A DNA stretch of 45,167 nucleotides from Endobugula sp047619205 (GCA_047619205.1 JBLHJR010000019.1:1-45167), one strand, 5' to 3'; counted from the stretch's first letter, positions 31,996 through 41,673 are shown. The notes: generated by a model not told the origin, from the sequence alone. Numbers and translations: made by a program.

Positions 31996-33279
31996 TTATC
32001 TTTCTTCGATAGGGGTAAAGTCTCTTGCTGTATAGCCAGTATACAATTGACGAGGACGTCCAATTTTGTAAGAGCCAGCAATCATTTCTGCCCAATGTGC
32101 AATCCAGCCCACGGTTCTTCCTGTTGCAAAAATCACAGTAAACATATCCGTTGGGATACCGATAGCTTTCATGATGATGCCCGAGTAAAAGTCAACATTT
32201 GGGTAGAGTTTACGTTGGATAAAGTATTCATCTTCTAAGGCAATTTGCTCTAGACGCTTTGCGATGGCTAGCAATGGGTCGTTTTCTAAACCGAGCTCAG
32301 CAAGCACTTCGTCGCAGGCTGTTTTCATTACGCGCGCACGAGGGTCAAAGTTTTTATAGACACGATGACCAAAACCCATTAGGCGGAAGGGATCATTTTT
32401 GTCTTTAGCTTTGGCAACAAAAGCGTCGATATTATCCACTGTGCCGATTTCAGCTAGCATAGATAATACGGCCTCGTTGGCGCCGCCATGTGCAGGACCC
32501 CATAGTGCGGTGATACCAGAAGCGATACAGGCGAACGGATTGGCTCCTGATGAGCCTGCCAGACGCACAGTTGAGGTTGAAGCATTTTGTTCGTGATCCG
32601 CGTGTAATAAGAATATTTTATCCATCGCTCGTGCCAACACTGGGTTCACATTCGGTTCATCGCAAGGTGTGCCAAACATCATGTAGAGAAAGTTCTCTGC
32701 AAATGATAATTGATTATTGGGATACATGAATGGTTGGCCGATGTGATGCTTGTAACACATTGCGGCCAAGGTAGGGATTTTAGCAATTAGGAGCATCGCC
32801 GAAATTTTGCGGTGTTCTGCATTGGTTATATCTAATGAGTCGTGGTAGAACGCTGAAAGAGCACCGACAGCACCACACATCATTGCCATAGGGTGTGCAT
32901 CGTGATGATAACCACGGAATAAGCGCGCCATGGCTTCGTTAACCATTGTGTGCATGGTGATATCGTTACGGAAGCTTTCTTTTTCTATTGCATTAGGTAG
33001 CTCGCCATTAAGTAATAAATAGCAAGTTTCTAAAAAGTCTGAGTGTTCGGCTAACTGTTCAATAGGATAGCCGCGATGCAATAGCACACCTTTCTCGCCA
33101 TCAATGTAAGTAATTGCAGATTCACATGATGCCGTAGACATAAAGCCGGGATCAAAGGTGAAATAACCTTGGGCGACTAGTGCACGTACATCGATAACAT
33201 CCGGGCCAGTAGTACCGGTCAGTATAGGTAAATCAATGACTTTACCGTCAATAGTAAGTTGGGCTTTTCTATCACTCAT
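31996..33279 (-). CDS. gltA: Citrate synthase
   Basis: A 427-residue type II citrate synthase that condenses acetyl-CoA and oxaloacetate. The active-site His are in LWGPAHGGANEAVLSML and LMGFGHRVYKNFDPRARVM, and the catalytic Asp in YPNVDFYSGIIMKAIGIP. IAHWAEMIAGSYKIGRPRQL closes the active site. MSDRKAQLTIDGKVIDLPIL is a usual gammaproteobacterial start, and AAGGAG precedes the ATG. It is divergent from sdhA, with an unusually long 1.34-kb interval. Two FadR-type palindromes lie 375 and 567 bp upstream. Confidence 0.97.
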   Translation of the reverse strand: MSDRKAQLTIDGKVIDLPILTGTTGPDVIDVRALVAQGYFTFDPGFMSTASCESAITYIDGEKGVLLHRGYPIEQLAEHSDFLETCYLLLNGELPNAIEKESFRNDITMHTMVNEAMARLFRGYHHDAHPMAMMCGAVGALSAFYHDSLDITNAEHRKISAMLLIAKIPTLAAMCYKHHIGQPFMYPNNQLSFAENFLYMMFGTPCDEPNVNPVLARAMDKIFLLHADHEQNASTSTVRLAGSSGANPFACIASGITALWGPAHGGANEAVLSMLAEIGTVDNIDAFVAKAKDKNDPFRLMGFGHRVYKNFDPRARVMKTACDEVLAELGLENDPLLAIAKRLEQIALEDEYFIQRKLYPNVDFYSGIIMKAIGIPTDMFTVIFATGRTVGWIAHWAEMIAGSYKIGRPRQLYTGYTARDFTPIEER

Positions 33280-33653
33280 GTGAGCTCCTTATTTTTTCAA
33301 TTTAACAGTGCTGCTTTATTTTTTGGTAAAGCATGGTGTAAACGTAAGGCTGTTATAGATGTGTTACAGCCAGTAGTTATTTAGGTGTAGAGAGCCTCTG
33401 AGCAATCCATGTATTATTTTCGCTGTTTAAAATAACCTGCGCCTACGTTGAAGATTACGCCAACTGCAGGCTATTACCTGCAATGTTCGCCTAGAGCAAA
33501 TCATTTTACCTCACCGAAATTCTAATCAGGATTTAATCACAGACCCCTTTGCTAGAAAGCGTACGGATTGAGCTATTCAACTCAGTTATTATAGAGCAAA
33601 CTTCAGGTTTTGCATTTTTCCGAAGTTGAATAGATTGTATCTACATATTTCGA

Positions 33654-33668
33654 TGTAGTAATACTACA
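33654..33668. promoter_or_regulatory. FadR-subfamily-type operator, site 1
   Basis: TGTAGTAATACTACA is a 7-bp inverted repeat around one base. TAGTAATACTA within it fits T-N-GT-N3-AC-N-A, the half-site plan of FadR-subfamily GntR regulators. An identical copy lies 192 bp away (centre to centre), supporting a real binding site. Confidence 0.6.
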
Positions 33669-33845
33669 GTTTTTTTGTTTGACGTTCAACATTTCTCTTT
33701 ATCGTGTTTTCTTGCCTTTTTAGGGGGTTATCGTTTTTTCGCACCATTTTAGTGCCGTTATTTATCAGGTGGTAACTGGAAGGTGACTTTTTTCTATTGT
33801 TTGCACTGCGTTTTTGTTTTCATCTTATGGGACGCTTGAATTTTT

Positions 33846-33860
33846 TGTAGTAATACTACA
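33846..33860. promoter_or_regulatory. FadR-subfamily-type operator, site 2
   Basis: This is an exact second copy of TGTAGTAATACTACA. The flanks of the two copies differ, so conservation of only the 15-bp core argues for protein binding and against recent duplication of a longer segment. Confidence 0.6.
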
Positions 33861-34617
33861 TTATATTTGAAGAAGGGGGGGTGGTGGTGCGGGCACCCTC
33901 TGCTGAGACCTGTATTTGAGCTATTTATTTCCTAGTGCGCCGCAATTCAGGGCGGATAAATTTGGCTGTGCATAAAAACTAATCAGCTTTTGTGAGTGCA
34001 GTTACGTTAGATGAGAAATAAGCCGATTTATGGGCTTTTTGTTTGTGTTTTATTCAGCCACTAACTATAATCTCGCCCGTTATTTCTGAGCTCGGCTGGT
34101 ATTTAGTGCTTAGCTTGGCTATTCTCAATACTATTTAAGGTAGTGGATGCAAAGCATGCGGCGATTGTCGGCTCGCACATGTTTTTTATTGTATAGTCTT
34201 GCTGTTATAGTGGGTAAATACTCTGGAGCCGGTAATGTATTGAGCCAGTAGTCTATGCTTGCTTGCTTGTTTTTTTTGCATGCTCATCTTTTACCTTATT
34301 TAATCACAGGTTTGCTCTAAAGTGGCGTTCGTTAAGCTGTCGAATTAGAATTAGTGGTGATCTGTTGTCGCGCGGTTATCGTACTACTCTGTAGTGGGTA
34401 ATGTAGGATTTGTGTTTCTTTATTTTTTATTTTCGTTAGCTTGATTCCGAAAGAAGTAGCGTCAAGCCGACTTTACATCGTACAAGCAAACCATTATATA
34501 AAGAATGGTGTCTTCTTGCGCTAAAGTAGAGCTGCATGAGGTTCAGTGCCCAAAAATTAATGTGTTCAGCAATAAAGTGCTCAACAATAAACAGGATTTT
34601 TACTTGGAGTAAGCCCT

Positions 34618-36387
34618 ATGGCTGATATTAGAACAGTTTCCTTTGATGGTATTGTGATTGGTGGCGGCGGTGCAGGTATGCGTGCTGCACTGCAAATGGC
34701 GCAATCAGGCTTTAAAACCGCGGTTATTACTAAGGTTTTTCCTACCCGCTCACACACGGTATCAGCACAGGGTGGCATCACTTGTGCCATTGGTAGCTCT
34801 GATAAAGAGGATGATTGGCGCTGGCATATGTATGACACCGTCAAGGGGTCGGATTATATTGGCGATCAGGATGCGATTGAGTATATGTGCTCCGTGGGTC
34901 CCGAGGCGGTATTTGAGCTAGAGCATATGGGTTTACCCTTCTCTCGTACCGAAGAGGGTCGTATTTATCAGCGTGCTTTTGGTGGACAGTCTAAAGATTT
35001 TGGTAAGGGTGGTCAGGCGGAGCGTACTTGTGCTGCAGCAGATCGTACTGGACATGCACTGTTACATACTTTGTATCAGGGCAATATTAAAAACAACACG
35101 GTGTTCTTTAATGAGTGGTTTGCCGTTGATATGGTGAAAAACGAAGATGGCGTGGTGACGGGTGTTATTGCGATCAATATTGAAGACGGTGAAGTCGTTC
35201 ATATTAAATCGAAAGCCACGGTATTCGCTACTGGTGGTGCAGGCCGTATTTATGCGTCGACGACGAATGCGCATATTAATACCGGTGATGGTATTGGTAT
35301 GGCTTTGCGTGCGGGTTACCCAGTACAAGATATGGAAATGTGGCAATTCCACCCAACCGGTATTCACGGTGCGGGCACCTTAGTAACAGAAGGTTGTCGT
35401 GGTGAGGGCGGTTACTTAATCAATAAAGATGGTGAGCGTTTTATGGAGCGCTATGCTCCGAACGCAAAAGATCTTGCTGGTCGTGATGTGGTTGCTCGCT
35501 CTATGGTACTTGAAATCCTAGAGGGTCGTGGTTGTGGAGAGAATGGCGATCACGTGATGTTGAAGCTAGATCATCTCGGGGAAGAAACATTGAACCAGCG
35601 TTTGCCAGGGATTCTTGAATTGTCTCGCACCTTTGCTGGTGTCGATCCAGTGAAAGAGCCTATTCCTGTTATTCCGACTTGTCATTATATGATGGGCGGT
35701 ATCCCCACGAATGTGGACGGCCAAGCGCTAACGCAAGTCGATGGTAAGGATACGGTGATTGAGGGTCTATATGCTTGTGGTGAGGCTGCTTGTGTTTCTG
35801 TTCACGGGGCGAATCGTTTAGGCGGTAATTCACTATTAGATTTGGTGGTCTTTGGTCGTGCATCAGGTTTGTTTATTGAAAAAGCGCTGAAAGAAGGTAT
35901 TGAGCATCGTGATGCGACTGACGCTAATATCGAAGCAGCAATGGCGACGTTGAATCGACTCAACAGTAATACTGGCGGTGAGTCTGCTTCGGTTTTACGC
36001 GCTGAGCTACAGCAAGTCATGCAAAATCATTTTGGTGTGTTCCGTCGTGGCGACTATATGGCTGAAGGCATTGAAAAGTTAGCGGCGCTGCGTAAACGAA
36101 TTGAAAATGTAACGTTTGAAGATAAGAGTGACACGTTTAATACGGCACGCATTGAAGCGCTAGAGTTACAAAACTTATTAGAAGTCGCGGAAGCAACGGC
36201 AATTCCTGCGGAAATTCGTACAGAGTCTCGCGGCGCTCATGCTCGTGATGATTTCCAAGAACGCGATGATAAAAACTGGTTGTGCCATTCACTTTACTTT
36301 CCTCTAGATAAGAAAGTGACCAAACGTGGCGTTAATTTTAAACCTACTACAGTTGATACTTTTGAGCCTATGGCTCGTACCTATTAA
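34618..36387 (+). CDS. sdhA: Succinate dehydrogenase flavoprotein subunit
   Basis: A 589-residue SdhA, which oxidises succinate to fumarate with covalently bound FAD. DGIVIGGGGAGMRAALQMAQ is the FAD-binding motif, TRSHTVSAQGGITCAIGSSD has the flavin-linking His, and MEMWQFHPTGIHGAGTLVTE and ERYAPNAKDLAGRDVVARSM carry active-site residues. PTCHYMMGGIPTNVDGQ and GANRLGGNSLLDLVVFGRAS follow. Length and content are normal, but the usual upstream anchor genes are missing, so this gene starts the operon. GGAG lies 10 nt before the ATG. sdhB follows with essentially no gap. Confidence 0.97.
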   Translation: MADIRTVSFDGIVIGGGGAGMRAALQMAQSGFKTAVITKVFPTRSHTVSAQGGITCAIGSSDKEDDWRWHMYDTVKGSDYIGDQDAIEYMCSVGPEAVFELEHMGLPFSRTEEGRIYQRAFGGQSKDFGKGGQAERTCAAADRTGHALLHTLYQGNIKNNTVFFNEWFAVDMVKNEDGVVTGVIAINIEDGEVVHIKSKATVFATGGAGRIYASTTNAHINTGDGIGMALRAGYPVQDMEMWQFHPTGIHGAGTLVTEGCRGEGGYLINKDGERFMERYAPNAKDLAGRDVVARSMVLEILEGRGCGENGDHVMLKLDHLGEETLNQRLPGILELSRTFAGVDPVKEPIPVIPTCHYMMGGIPTNVDGQALTQVDGKDTVIEGLYACGEAACVSVHGANRLGGNSLLDLVVFGRASGLFIEKALKEGIEHRDATDANIEAAMATLNRLNSNTGGESASVLRAELQQVMQNHFGVFRRGDYMAEGIEKLAALRKRIENVTFEDKSDTFNTARIEALELQNLLEVAEATAIPAEIRTESRGAHARDDFQERDDKNWLCHSLYFPLDKKVTKRGVNFKPTTVDTFEPMARTY

Positions 36388-36416
36388 TGTCGGGAAAGTC
36401 ATCGGAGAGAAGTGAA

Positions 36417-37112
36417 ATGTTGAAAGTAGAAATTTATCGTTACAATCCCGAAACTGATCAAGTGCCTTATATGCAAAGCTATGAGGTTGACACTGGCGGT
36501 CGTGATTACATGGTTCTGGATATTCTAGAGCTGTTAAAAGCGCAGGACAATAGTTTGGTTTTCCGACGTTCGTGTCGAGAAGGTGTGTGTGGTTCTGATG
36601 GTATGAATATCAGCGGTAAGAATGGTTTAGCCTGTGTTACGCCATTATCAGAGTGCGTGAAAAATAATACCCTGGTATTACGTCCATTACCTGGTTTACC
36701 GGTTATTCGTGATCTGGTTATTGATATGGAACAGTTTTATAAACAATACCGTAAAATTGAGCCATTCTTACAAAATGATGTTCCAGCAGAAGGTATTGAG
36801 CGTCTGCAGTCACCTGAAGATCGTAAAAAGCTAGATGGTTTATATGAGTGCATTTTATGCGCATGCTGCTCTACTAGTTGCCCATCGTTTTGGTGGAACC
36901 CGGATAAATTTATTGGCCCTGCGGGCTTGTTGCAGTCTTACCGTTTCTTGGCAGATAGTCGTGATACGGCAACCGCTAAACGTTTAGATAACCTGCGTGA
37001 CCCCTTCAGTGTTTTCCGTTGTCACGGTATTCAGAATTGTGTTGCCGTGTGCCCTAAAGGCTTAAACCCAACCAAAGCCATTGGTCATATTAGAAGCATG
37101 TTACTGGGTTAG
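36417..37112 (+). CDS. sdhB: Succinate dehydrogenase iron-sulfur subunit
   Basis: A 231-residue SdhB that passes electrons from SdhA through three iron-sulfur clusters. [2Fe-2S] ligands are C53, C58 and C73 (SCREGVCGSDGMNISGKNGL, with the known Asp replacing the third Cys). The [4Fe-4S] motif is CILCACCSTSCP and the [3Fe-4S] motif CHGIQNCVAVCPKGLNPTKA. The frame is open from 36387, but ATG 36417 with GGAGAG upstream gives the normal start MLKVEIYRYN. SdhB normally docks on SdhC/SdhD; these are not in the window. Confidence 0.97.
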   Translation: MLKVEIYRYNPETDQVPYMQSYEVDTGGRDYMVLDILELLKAQDNSLVFRRSCREGVCGSDGMNISGKNGLACVTPLSECVKNNTLVLRPLPGLPVIRDLVIDMEQFYKQYRKIEPFLQNDVPAEGIERLQSPEDRKKLDGLYECILCACCSTSCPSFWWNPDKFIGPAGLLQSYRFLADSRDTATAKRLDNLRDPFSVFRCHGIQNCVAVCPKGLNPTKAIGHIRSMLLG

Positions 37113-37204
37113 AAAGTTTGGTTAGTCATTGAGTTAGAAGGCTGAGCTAGCTGAGCTAAAAAGTTAAGCTGGACACTAGTAATTACCTTTAAAGTGAGTA
37201 AGTA

Positions 37205-40036
37205 ATGCACGAAAGTCAGATGGAAAAACTCTGGAGCACTGGCCATATTTCAGGTGGAAATGCGGCGTATGTAGAAGAGCTTTATGACACCTATTTGTAT
37301 GATGCGAGTAGTATCCCGGCTGAGTGGCGAGAGTACTTTGATCAGTTGCCACGTATTAATGACGCATCGAGCACGCAAGATACCCCGCATTCTACTGTCA
37401 GAGAGCAATTTCGTTTGTTGGCAAAGAGTCGTCCTTCCGTAACAGTGGGTGCTACGGTTCCAGGTCAAGATGCTCACGCACAGCAAACCCATGTGACTCA
37501 GCTAGTGCAACATTACCGCCGCGGTGGACATTTAAAGGCAAAGACAGATCCACTGGGTCTAGCGCAGCCACCGTCTTTAGAGCATCTTGATTTACACTTT
37601 CACGGTCTAACGCCTGCAGATTTAGATACTGTTTTTTCAACCGGCGATTTGTTTTTTGGTACAGATACCGCGACATTAAAAGAAATTGTTGCTGAGTTAG
37701 AAGCTACGTATTGTGGTGTGGTGGGTGCTGAATTTACGCATATCACCGAGCTCAGCGAAATGAAATGGCTGCAGCAACGCATGGAAAGTGCGCGTGGCAG
37801 ACCGGCTTATTCAGTTGCAAAAAAAATGAGCATTCTTGAGCGTTTAACTGCTGCTGAAGGCTTAGAAAAACATCTTGATAGTAAATATCCTGGCACGAAG
37901 CGTTTTGGTTTAGAAGGTGCTGAGTCATTGATTCCCATGTTAGACGGCATTATTAAACGTTGTGGAACCTATGGGGCGAAAGAGATAGTTTTAGGTATGG
38001 CTCACCGTGGTCGCCTAAATACCTTGGTGAATATTTTTGGTAAAAGCCCTGCGGATTTATTTGAAGAATTTGAAGGTAAAAAGCTCGTTGACACCTCTGG
38101 CGACGTGAAATATCACCAAGGTTTCTCATCCAACGTAATGACACCTGGTGGCGAGCTACATATGGCAATGGCGTTTAACCCATCGCATTTGGAAATTGCT
38201 TCTCCTGTAGTGGTCGGTTCTGTTAGAGCTCGTCAAGATCGCCGTAATGACAATGAAGGCAATGTGGTGGTGCCTATTTCTATCCATGGTGACGCGGCTT
38301 TTTCTGGTCAAGGTGTGGTGTTTGAAACCTTTCAAATGTCTCAAACTCGTGCTTATAAAACCGGTGGCACCGTGCATATTGTTATCAATAATCAGGTAGG
38401 TTTTACCACCAATAACCCTGAAGATGCACGCTCAACCTATTATTGTACGGATGTCGCGAAATTTGTTGGCGCGCCGATATTGCATGTTAATGGTGACGAT
38501 CCAGAAGCGGTCATGTTTGTGACTCAGTTAGCGGTTGATTACCGTCACGAATTTAAGAAAGATGTGGTGATTGACCTAGTCTGTTATCGACGTCGTGGTC
38601 ACAATGAAACCGATGAGCCATCATCAACACAGCCGTTGATGTATCAAGTGATCAAAAAATTAAAAACCACACGTACTCAATATGCCGCACAATTGGTGAC
38701 AGAAGGTGTGTTGACTAGCGAAGTTGCGGCTACCATGGCAACTGAATATCGTGCCTCTTTGGATCGCGGCGATCATGTGGCTCACGGCTTGGTCAGTGAG
38801 CCAGATAGCACCTTATTTGTCGATTGGACACCTTATCTAGGCCATGATTGGGATGCGGAAGGTGATACACGTGTACCACTCAAAGAGTTACAGAGTCTTG
38901 CGCATAAAATGTGTGAAATCCCTGATGGCATTCAAGTGCAGCGCCAAGTCGAAAAAATTTACCAAGATAGAAATAAAATGGCGGGCGGTGCTTTACCGAT
39001 TAACTGGGGTATGGCGGAAACCTTGGCTTATGCTACCTTGGTAAAAGACGGTGCTGCTGTGCGTATTACCGGGCAAGATGTCGGTCGTGGCACATTTTCT
39101 CATCGCCATGCCGTGGTTTACAATCAAAAAGATGGCAGTCCCTATGTGCCATTAGAGAACTTATTTGCAGGCCAGCCGGCATTTGAAGTCTATGACTCGC
39201 TGCTATCAGAAGAAGCCGTATTGGCTTTTGAGTATGGCTATGCTTCGACCAAGCCTAATGGTTTAGTCGTTTGGGAAGCTCAGTTTGGTGATTTTGCTAA
39301 CGGCGCTCAAGTGGTTATCGATCAATTTATTACTAGTGGGGAGCATAAGTGGGGACGTTTATGTGGCCTCACTATGTTGTTACCGCATGGTTATGAAGGG
39401 CAGGGGCCAGAGCATTCGTCTGCACGTCTTGAGCGTTTTATGCAAATGTGTGCTGAGCATAATATTCAGGTGTGTATTCCCACTACACCCGCACAAATTT
39501 TCCATATCTTGCGTCGGCAGGTGATTCGTCCGATGCGTCGTCCTTTGGTGATCATGAGTCCTAAATGGATTTTACGTCACCCATTGGCGACGTCTTCGTT
39601 AGAAGATTTAGCGGAAGATGTATTCCATAACGTATTGGGTGATGATCAAGTACAGCCCGAAAAAGTAAAACGCATTGTCGTGTGTAGCGGTAAGGTTTAT
39701 TACCACTTGCTTGAAGCAAGAATGGAGTCAGGGCAAGATAATGTAGCGTTGATTCGTTTGGAACAGCTGTACCCATTCCCTAAAGCAGAAGTCATGGATA
39801 TATTGAAACCATTTAGTGAAGCTACATCGGTTGTATGGTGTCAAGAAGAGCCGCGTAATCAAGGGGCTTTCCGTCAAATTAAACACCGTTTAGCCGATGC
39901 CTTGTCAGAGACGCATCTAGATATCGCAGTGGGCTATGTTGGTCGTGTTTCTTCAGCGGCACCCGCGTGTGGTTATATGTCCTTGCACCTTGAAGAGCAA
40001 AAAGCGTTTATTAATGAAGCGCTAACAGTGAAGTAA
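37205..40036 (+). CDS. sucA: 2-oxoglutarate dehydrogenase E1 component
   Basis: A 943-residue thiamine-diphosphate enzyme that decarboxylates 2-oxoglutarate in the OGDH complex. The N-terminal MEKLWSTGHISGGNAAYVEE and DTYLYDASSIPAEWREYFDQ are the E2/E3-binding part. IVLGMAHRGRLNTLVNIFGK, SIHGDAAFSGQGVVFETFQM (ThDP motif GDAAFxGQG) and HIVINNQVGFTTNNPEDARS form the active site, and FGDFANGAQVVIDQFITSGE the C-terminal half. It is 92 bp downstream of sdhB and belongs to the same transcription unit. Confidence 0.97.
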   Translation: MHESQMEKLWSTGHISGGNAAYVEELYDTYLYDASSIPAEWREYFDQLPRINDASSTQDTPHSTVREQFRLLAKSRPSVTVGATVPGQDAHAQQTHVTQLVQHYRRGGHLKAKTDPLGLAQPPSLEHLDLHFHGLTPADLDTVFSTGDLFFGTDTATLKEIVAELEATYCGVVGAEFTHITELSEMKWLQQRMESARGRPAYSVAKKMSILERLTAAEGLEKHLDSKYPGTKRFGLEGAESLIPMLDGIIKRCGTYGAKEIVLGMAHRGRLNTLVNIFGKSPADLFEEFEGKKLVDTSGDVKYHQGFSSNVMTPGGELHMAMAFNPSHLEIASPVVVGSVRARQDRRNDNEGNVVVPISIHGDAAFSGQGVVFETFQMSQTRAYKTGGTVHIVINNQVGFTTNNPEDARSTYYCTDVAKFVGAPILHVNGDDPEAVMFVTQLAVDYRHEFKKDVVIDLVCYRRRGHNETDEPSSTQPLMYQVIKKLKTTRTQYAAQLVTEGVLTSEVAATMATEYRASLDRGDHVAHGLVSEPDSTLFVDWTPYLGHDWDAEGDTRVPLKELQSLAHKMCEIPDGIQVQRQVEKIYQDRNKMAGGALPINWGMAETLAYATLVKDGAAVRITGQDVGRGTFSHRHAVVYNQKDGSPYVPLENLFAGQPAFEVYDSLLSEEAVLAFEYGYASTKPNGLVVWEAQFGDFANGAQVVIDQFITSGEHKWGRLCGLTMLLPHGYEGQGPEHSSARLERFMQMCAEHNIQVCIPTTPAQIFHILRRQVIRPMRRPLVIMSPKWILRHPLATSSLEDLAEDVFHNVLGDDQVQPEKVKRIVVCSGKVYYHLLEARMESGQDNVALIRLEQLYPFPKAEVMDILKPFSEATSVVWCQEEPRNQGAFRQIKHRLADALSETHLDIAVGYVGRVSSAAPACGYMSLHLEEQKAFINEALTVK

Positions 40037-40068
40037 TCAAAGGATCAAGTGACTCTGACCCTTTGATT
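40035..40068 (+). promoter_or_regulatory. Intercistronic hairpin between sucA and sucB
   Basis: AATCAAAGGATCA (40035-40047) pairs with TGACCCTTTGATT (40056-40068), 12 of 13 positions, with an 8-nt loop, directly after the sucA stop. It is not followed by a proper T run, so partial termination, an RNase processing site or mRNA stabilisation are more likely than full termination. It could set the E1:E2 ratio. Confidence 0.6.
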
Positions 40069-40109
40069 GCTATTTTATTTTATTGATCTATTTACAGGAA
40101 TTACGATAA

Positions 40110-41624
40110 ATGGCAAACGAAATTAAAGCACCTACATTTCCTGAATCAGTGCAAGATGGTGTGATCGCAGCATGGCATAAGAAAGCTGGTGATGTGGTCT
40201 CTCGCGATGAATTGTTAGTGGAAATTGAAACCGATAAAGTGGTATTGGAAGTCGTTGCTCCTGCCGACGGTGTATTAGGTGAACTGCTAAAAGCCGAAGG
40301 CGATACTATATTAAGTAACGAGTTATTAGCGTCAATTAATGACGTCGGTGCAGGCGTACCCAGTGCCGCTGCAGAAACGCCAAGCGCCATTACAGCAGAT
40401 GCGCCGAGTGGCGTGGGTATTGATATTAAAGCGCCTACTTTTCCTGAGTCGGTGCAAGATGGCACTATCGCTACTTGGCATAAAGCGGCAGGCGAAGCGG
40501 TGTCTCGTGACGAGCTAATAGTTGAAATTGAAACTGATAAAGTGGTATTGGAAGTAGTGGCTCCCGCCGATGGTGTGATGGGCGAAATTATTAAAGGTGA
40601 AGGCGATATCATTCAGAGTGGTGAAGTCATCGCCTCTGTTGTTGAGGGCGGGGGCGAAGGTGAATCGGTAAATCCGGCAGCAGCAGCTCCTACTTCATCA
40701 GCGGCAACGCCTTCAGCTGACGCAGTGGCTAGCCCATCAGCGCGTAAATTAGCGGCTGAGAAGGGTATTGATTTGGCAACGGTTGCGGGTACAGAAAAGA
40801 ACGGCTTGATTTCTAAGGCGGATGTAGAAAAAGCGGTTCTCAATCCAGTAGTAAAGACTCCTGTAGCTAAGGCTCCAGCGGGTAAACCTGCAGCTCCAGT
40901 AGTGACTGAGGGTACAGGTAATCGCATTGAAAAGCGTGTACCGATGACACGTTTACGCAAACGTATTGCAGAACGCTTATTAGAAGCGACATCAACCACT
41001 GCGATGCTGACTACATTTAATGAAGTGGATATGGGTCCAGTAATGGATTTGCGTAAAAAGTATAAAGATCTTTTTGAAAAATCAAATGATGGTGTGCGTT
41101 TAGGCTTTATGGGTTTCTTTGTTAAGGCGGCAGTTGAAGCGTTGAAAAAATTCCCAGCCATTAACGCCTCTATAGATGGTGATGATGTGGTATATCATGG
41201 CTATCATGATATAGGTGTTGCGGTGTCTACGCCAAAGGGTTTGGTTGTGCCGGTATTGCGTAATGCAGAAAATATGGGTTTGGCAACGGTAGAGTCTACC
41301 ATTCGTGACTTAGGCTTACGTGGTCGTGATGGTAAATTAGGTATTGATGAAATGACCGGAGGCACGTTCACTATTACTAATGGAGGTGTATTTGGTTCAT
41401 TATTATCAACACCTATTCTGAATTTACCGCAAACGGCTATTTTAGGTATGCATAAAATTCAAGAGCGCCCAATGGCGGTTAATGGAAAAGTAGAAATTCG
41501 CCCAATGATGTATTTGGCGGTTTCTTATGATCATCGTGTAGTTGACGGTAAAGAAGCGGTTCAGTTTTTAGTCGCGATAAAAGACTTGCTAGAAGACCCT
41601 GCGCGTTTTTTATTGGAAATTTAA
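40110..41624 (+). CDS. sucB: Dihydrolipoyllysine-residue succinyltransferase (OGDH E2) with two lipoyl domains
   Basis: A 504-residue E2 core of the 2-oxoglutarate dehydrogenase complex. Two tandem lipoyl domains are present (about residues 4-77 and 105-178), each with EIETDKVVLEVVAPADGV; the lipoyl lysines are K43 and K144. E. coli SucB has one such domain. Then come the E1/E3-binding domain (PSARKLAAEKGIDLATVAGT) and the catalytic acyltransferase domain with GGTFTITNGGVFGSLLSTPI and the active-site His/Asp in AVSYDHRVVDGKEAVQFLVA. The domains are joined by Ala/Pro-rich linkers. The two lipoyl units are spaced by 101 codons and are closely similar, indicating a duplication followed by synonymous drift. 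Confidence 0.97.
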   Translation: MANEIKAPTFPESVQDGVIAAWHKKAGDVVSRDELLVEIETDKVVLEVVAPADGVLGELLKAEGDTILSNELLASINDVGAGVPSAAAETPSAITADAPSGVGIDIKAPTFPESVQDGTIATWHKAAGEAVSRDELIVEIETDKVVLEVVAPADGVMGEIIKGEGDIIQSGEVIASVVEGGGEGESVNPAAAAPTSSAATPSADAVASPSARKLAAEKGIDLATVAGTEKNGLISKADVEKAVLNPVVKTPVAKAPAGKPAAPVVTEGTGNRIEKRVPMTRLRKRIAERLLEATSTTAMLTTFNEVDMGPVMDLRKKYKDLFEKSNDGVRLGFMGFFVKAAVEALKKFPAINASIDGDDVVYHGYHDIGVAVSTPKGLVVPVLRNAENMGLATVESTIRDLGLRGRDGKLGIDEMTGGTFTITNGGVFGSLLSTPILNLPQTAILGMHKIQERPMAVNGKVEIRPMMYLAVSYDHRVVDGKEAVQFLVAIKDLLEDPARFLLEI

Positions 41625-41673
41625 TGAATTTGAATTGGGTTTTTTCCCGATTCCACAAATAAGTTGGAAAGAT

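Larger units (their letters stand above)
33280..34617. other. 1338-bp non-coding interval where sdhC and sdhD are expected
   Basis: In most Gammaproteobacteria sdhC and sdhD (about 125 and 115 codons) stand here in front of sdhA. I read all frames for SdhC and SdhD features (the SIxHRxSG heme-quinone motif, and paired transmembrane helices with His) and found none. The sequence is T-rich and full of stops, with no open frame of useful length. It carries two identical 15-bp palindromes (33654-33668, 33846-33860) and presumably the gltA and sdhA promoters. TATATAAAGAATGG near 34494 is a possible -10 region for sdhA. Confidence 0.75.

Noticed and set aside
33900..34600. Frameshifted remnants of sdhC or sdhD
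   Set aside because: No stretch encoding the HRxSG motif or paired hydrophobic helices was found in any frame, so I do not call pseudogenes there.
34581..36020. Minus-strand and alternative-frame ORFs within sdhA
   Set aside because: These are shadows of the strongly conserved SdhA frame.
40088..41161. Long minus-strand open frames opposite sucB
   Set aside because: They are antisense shadows of a GC-balanced, Ala-rich coding sequence, with no start signals or known domains.
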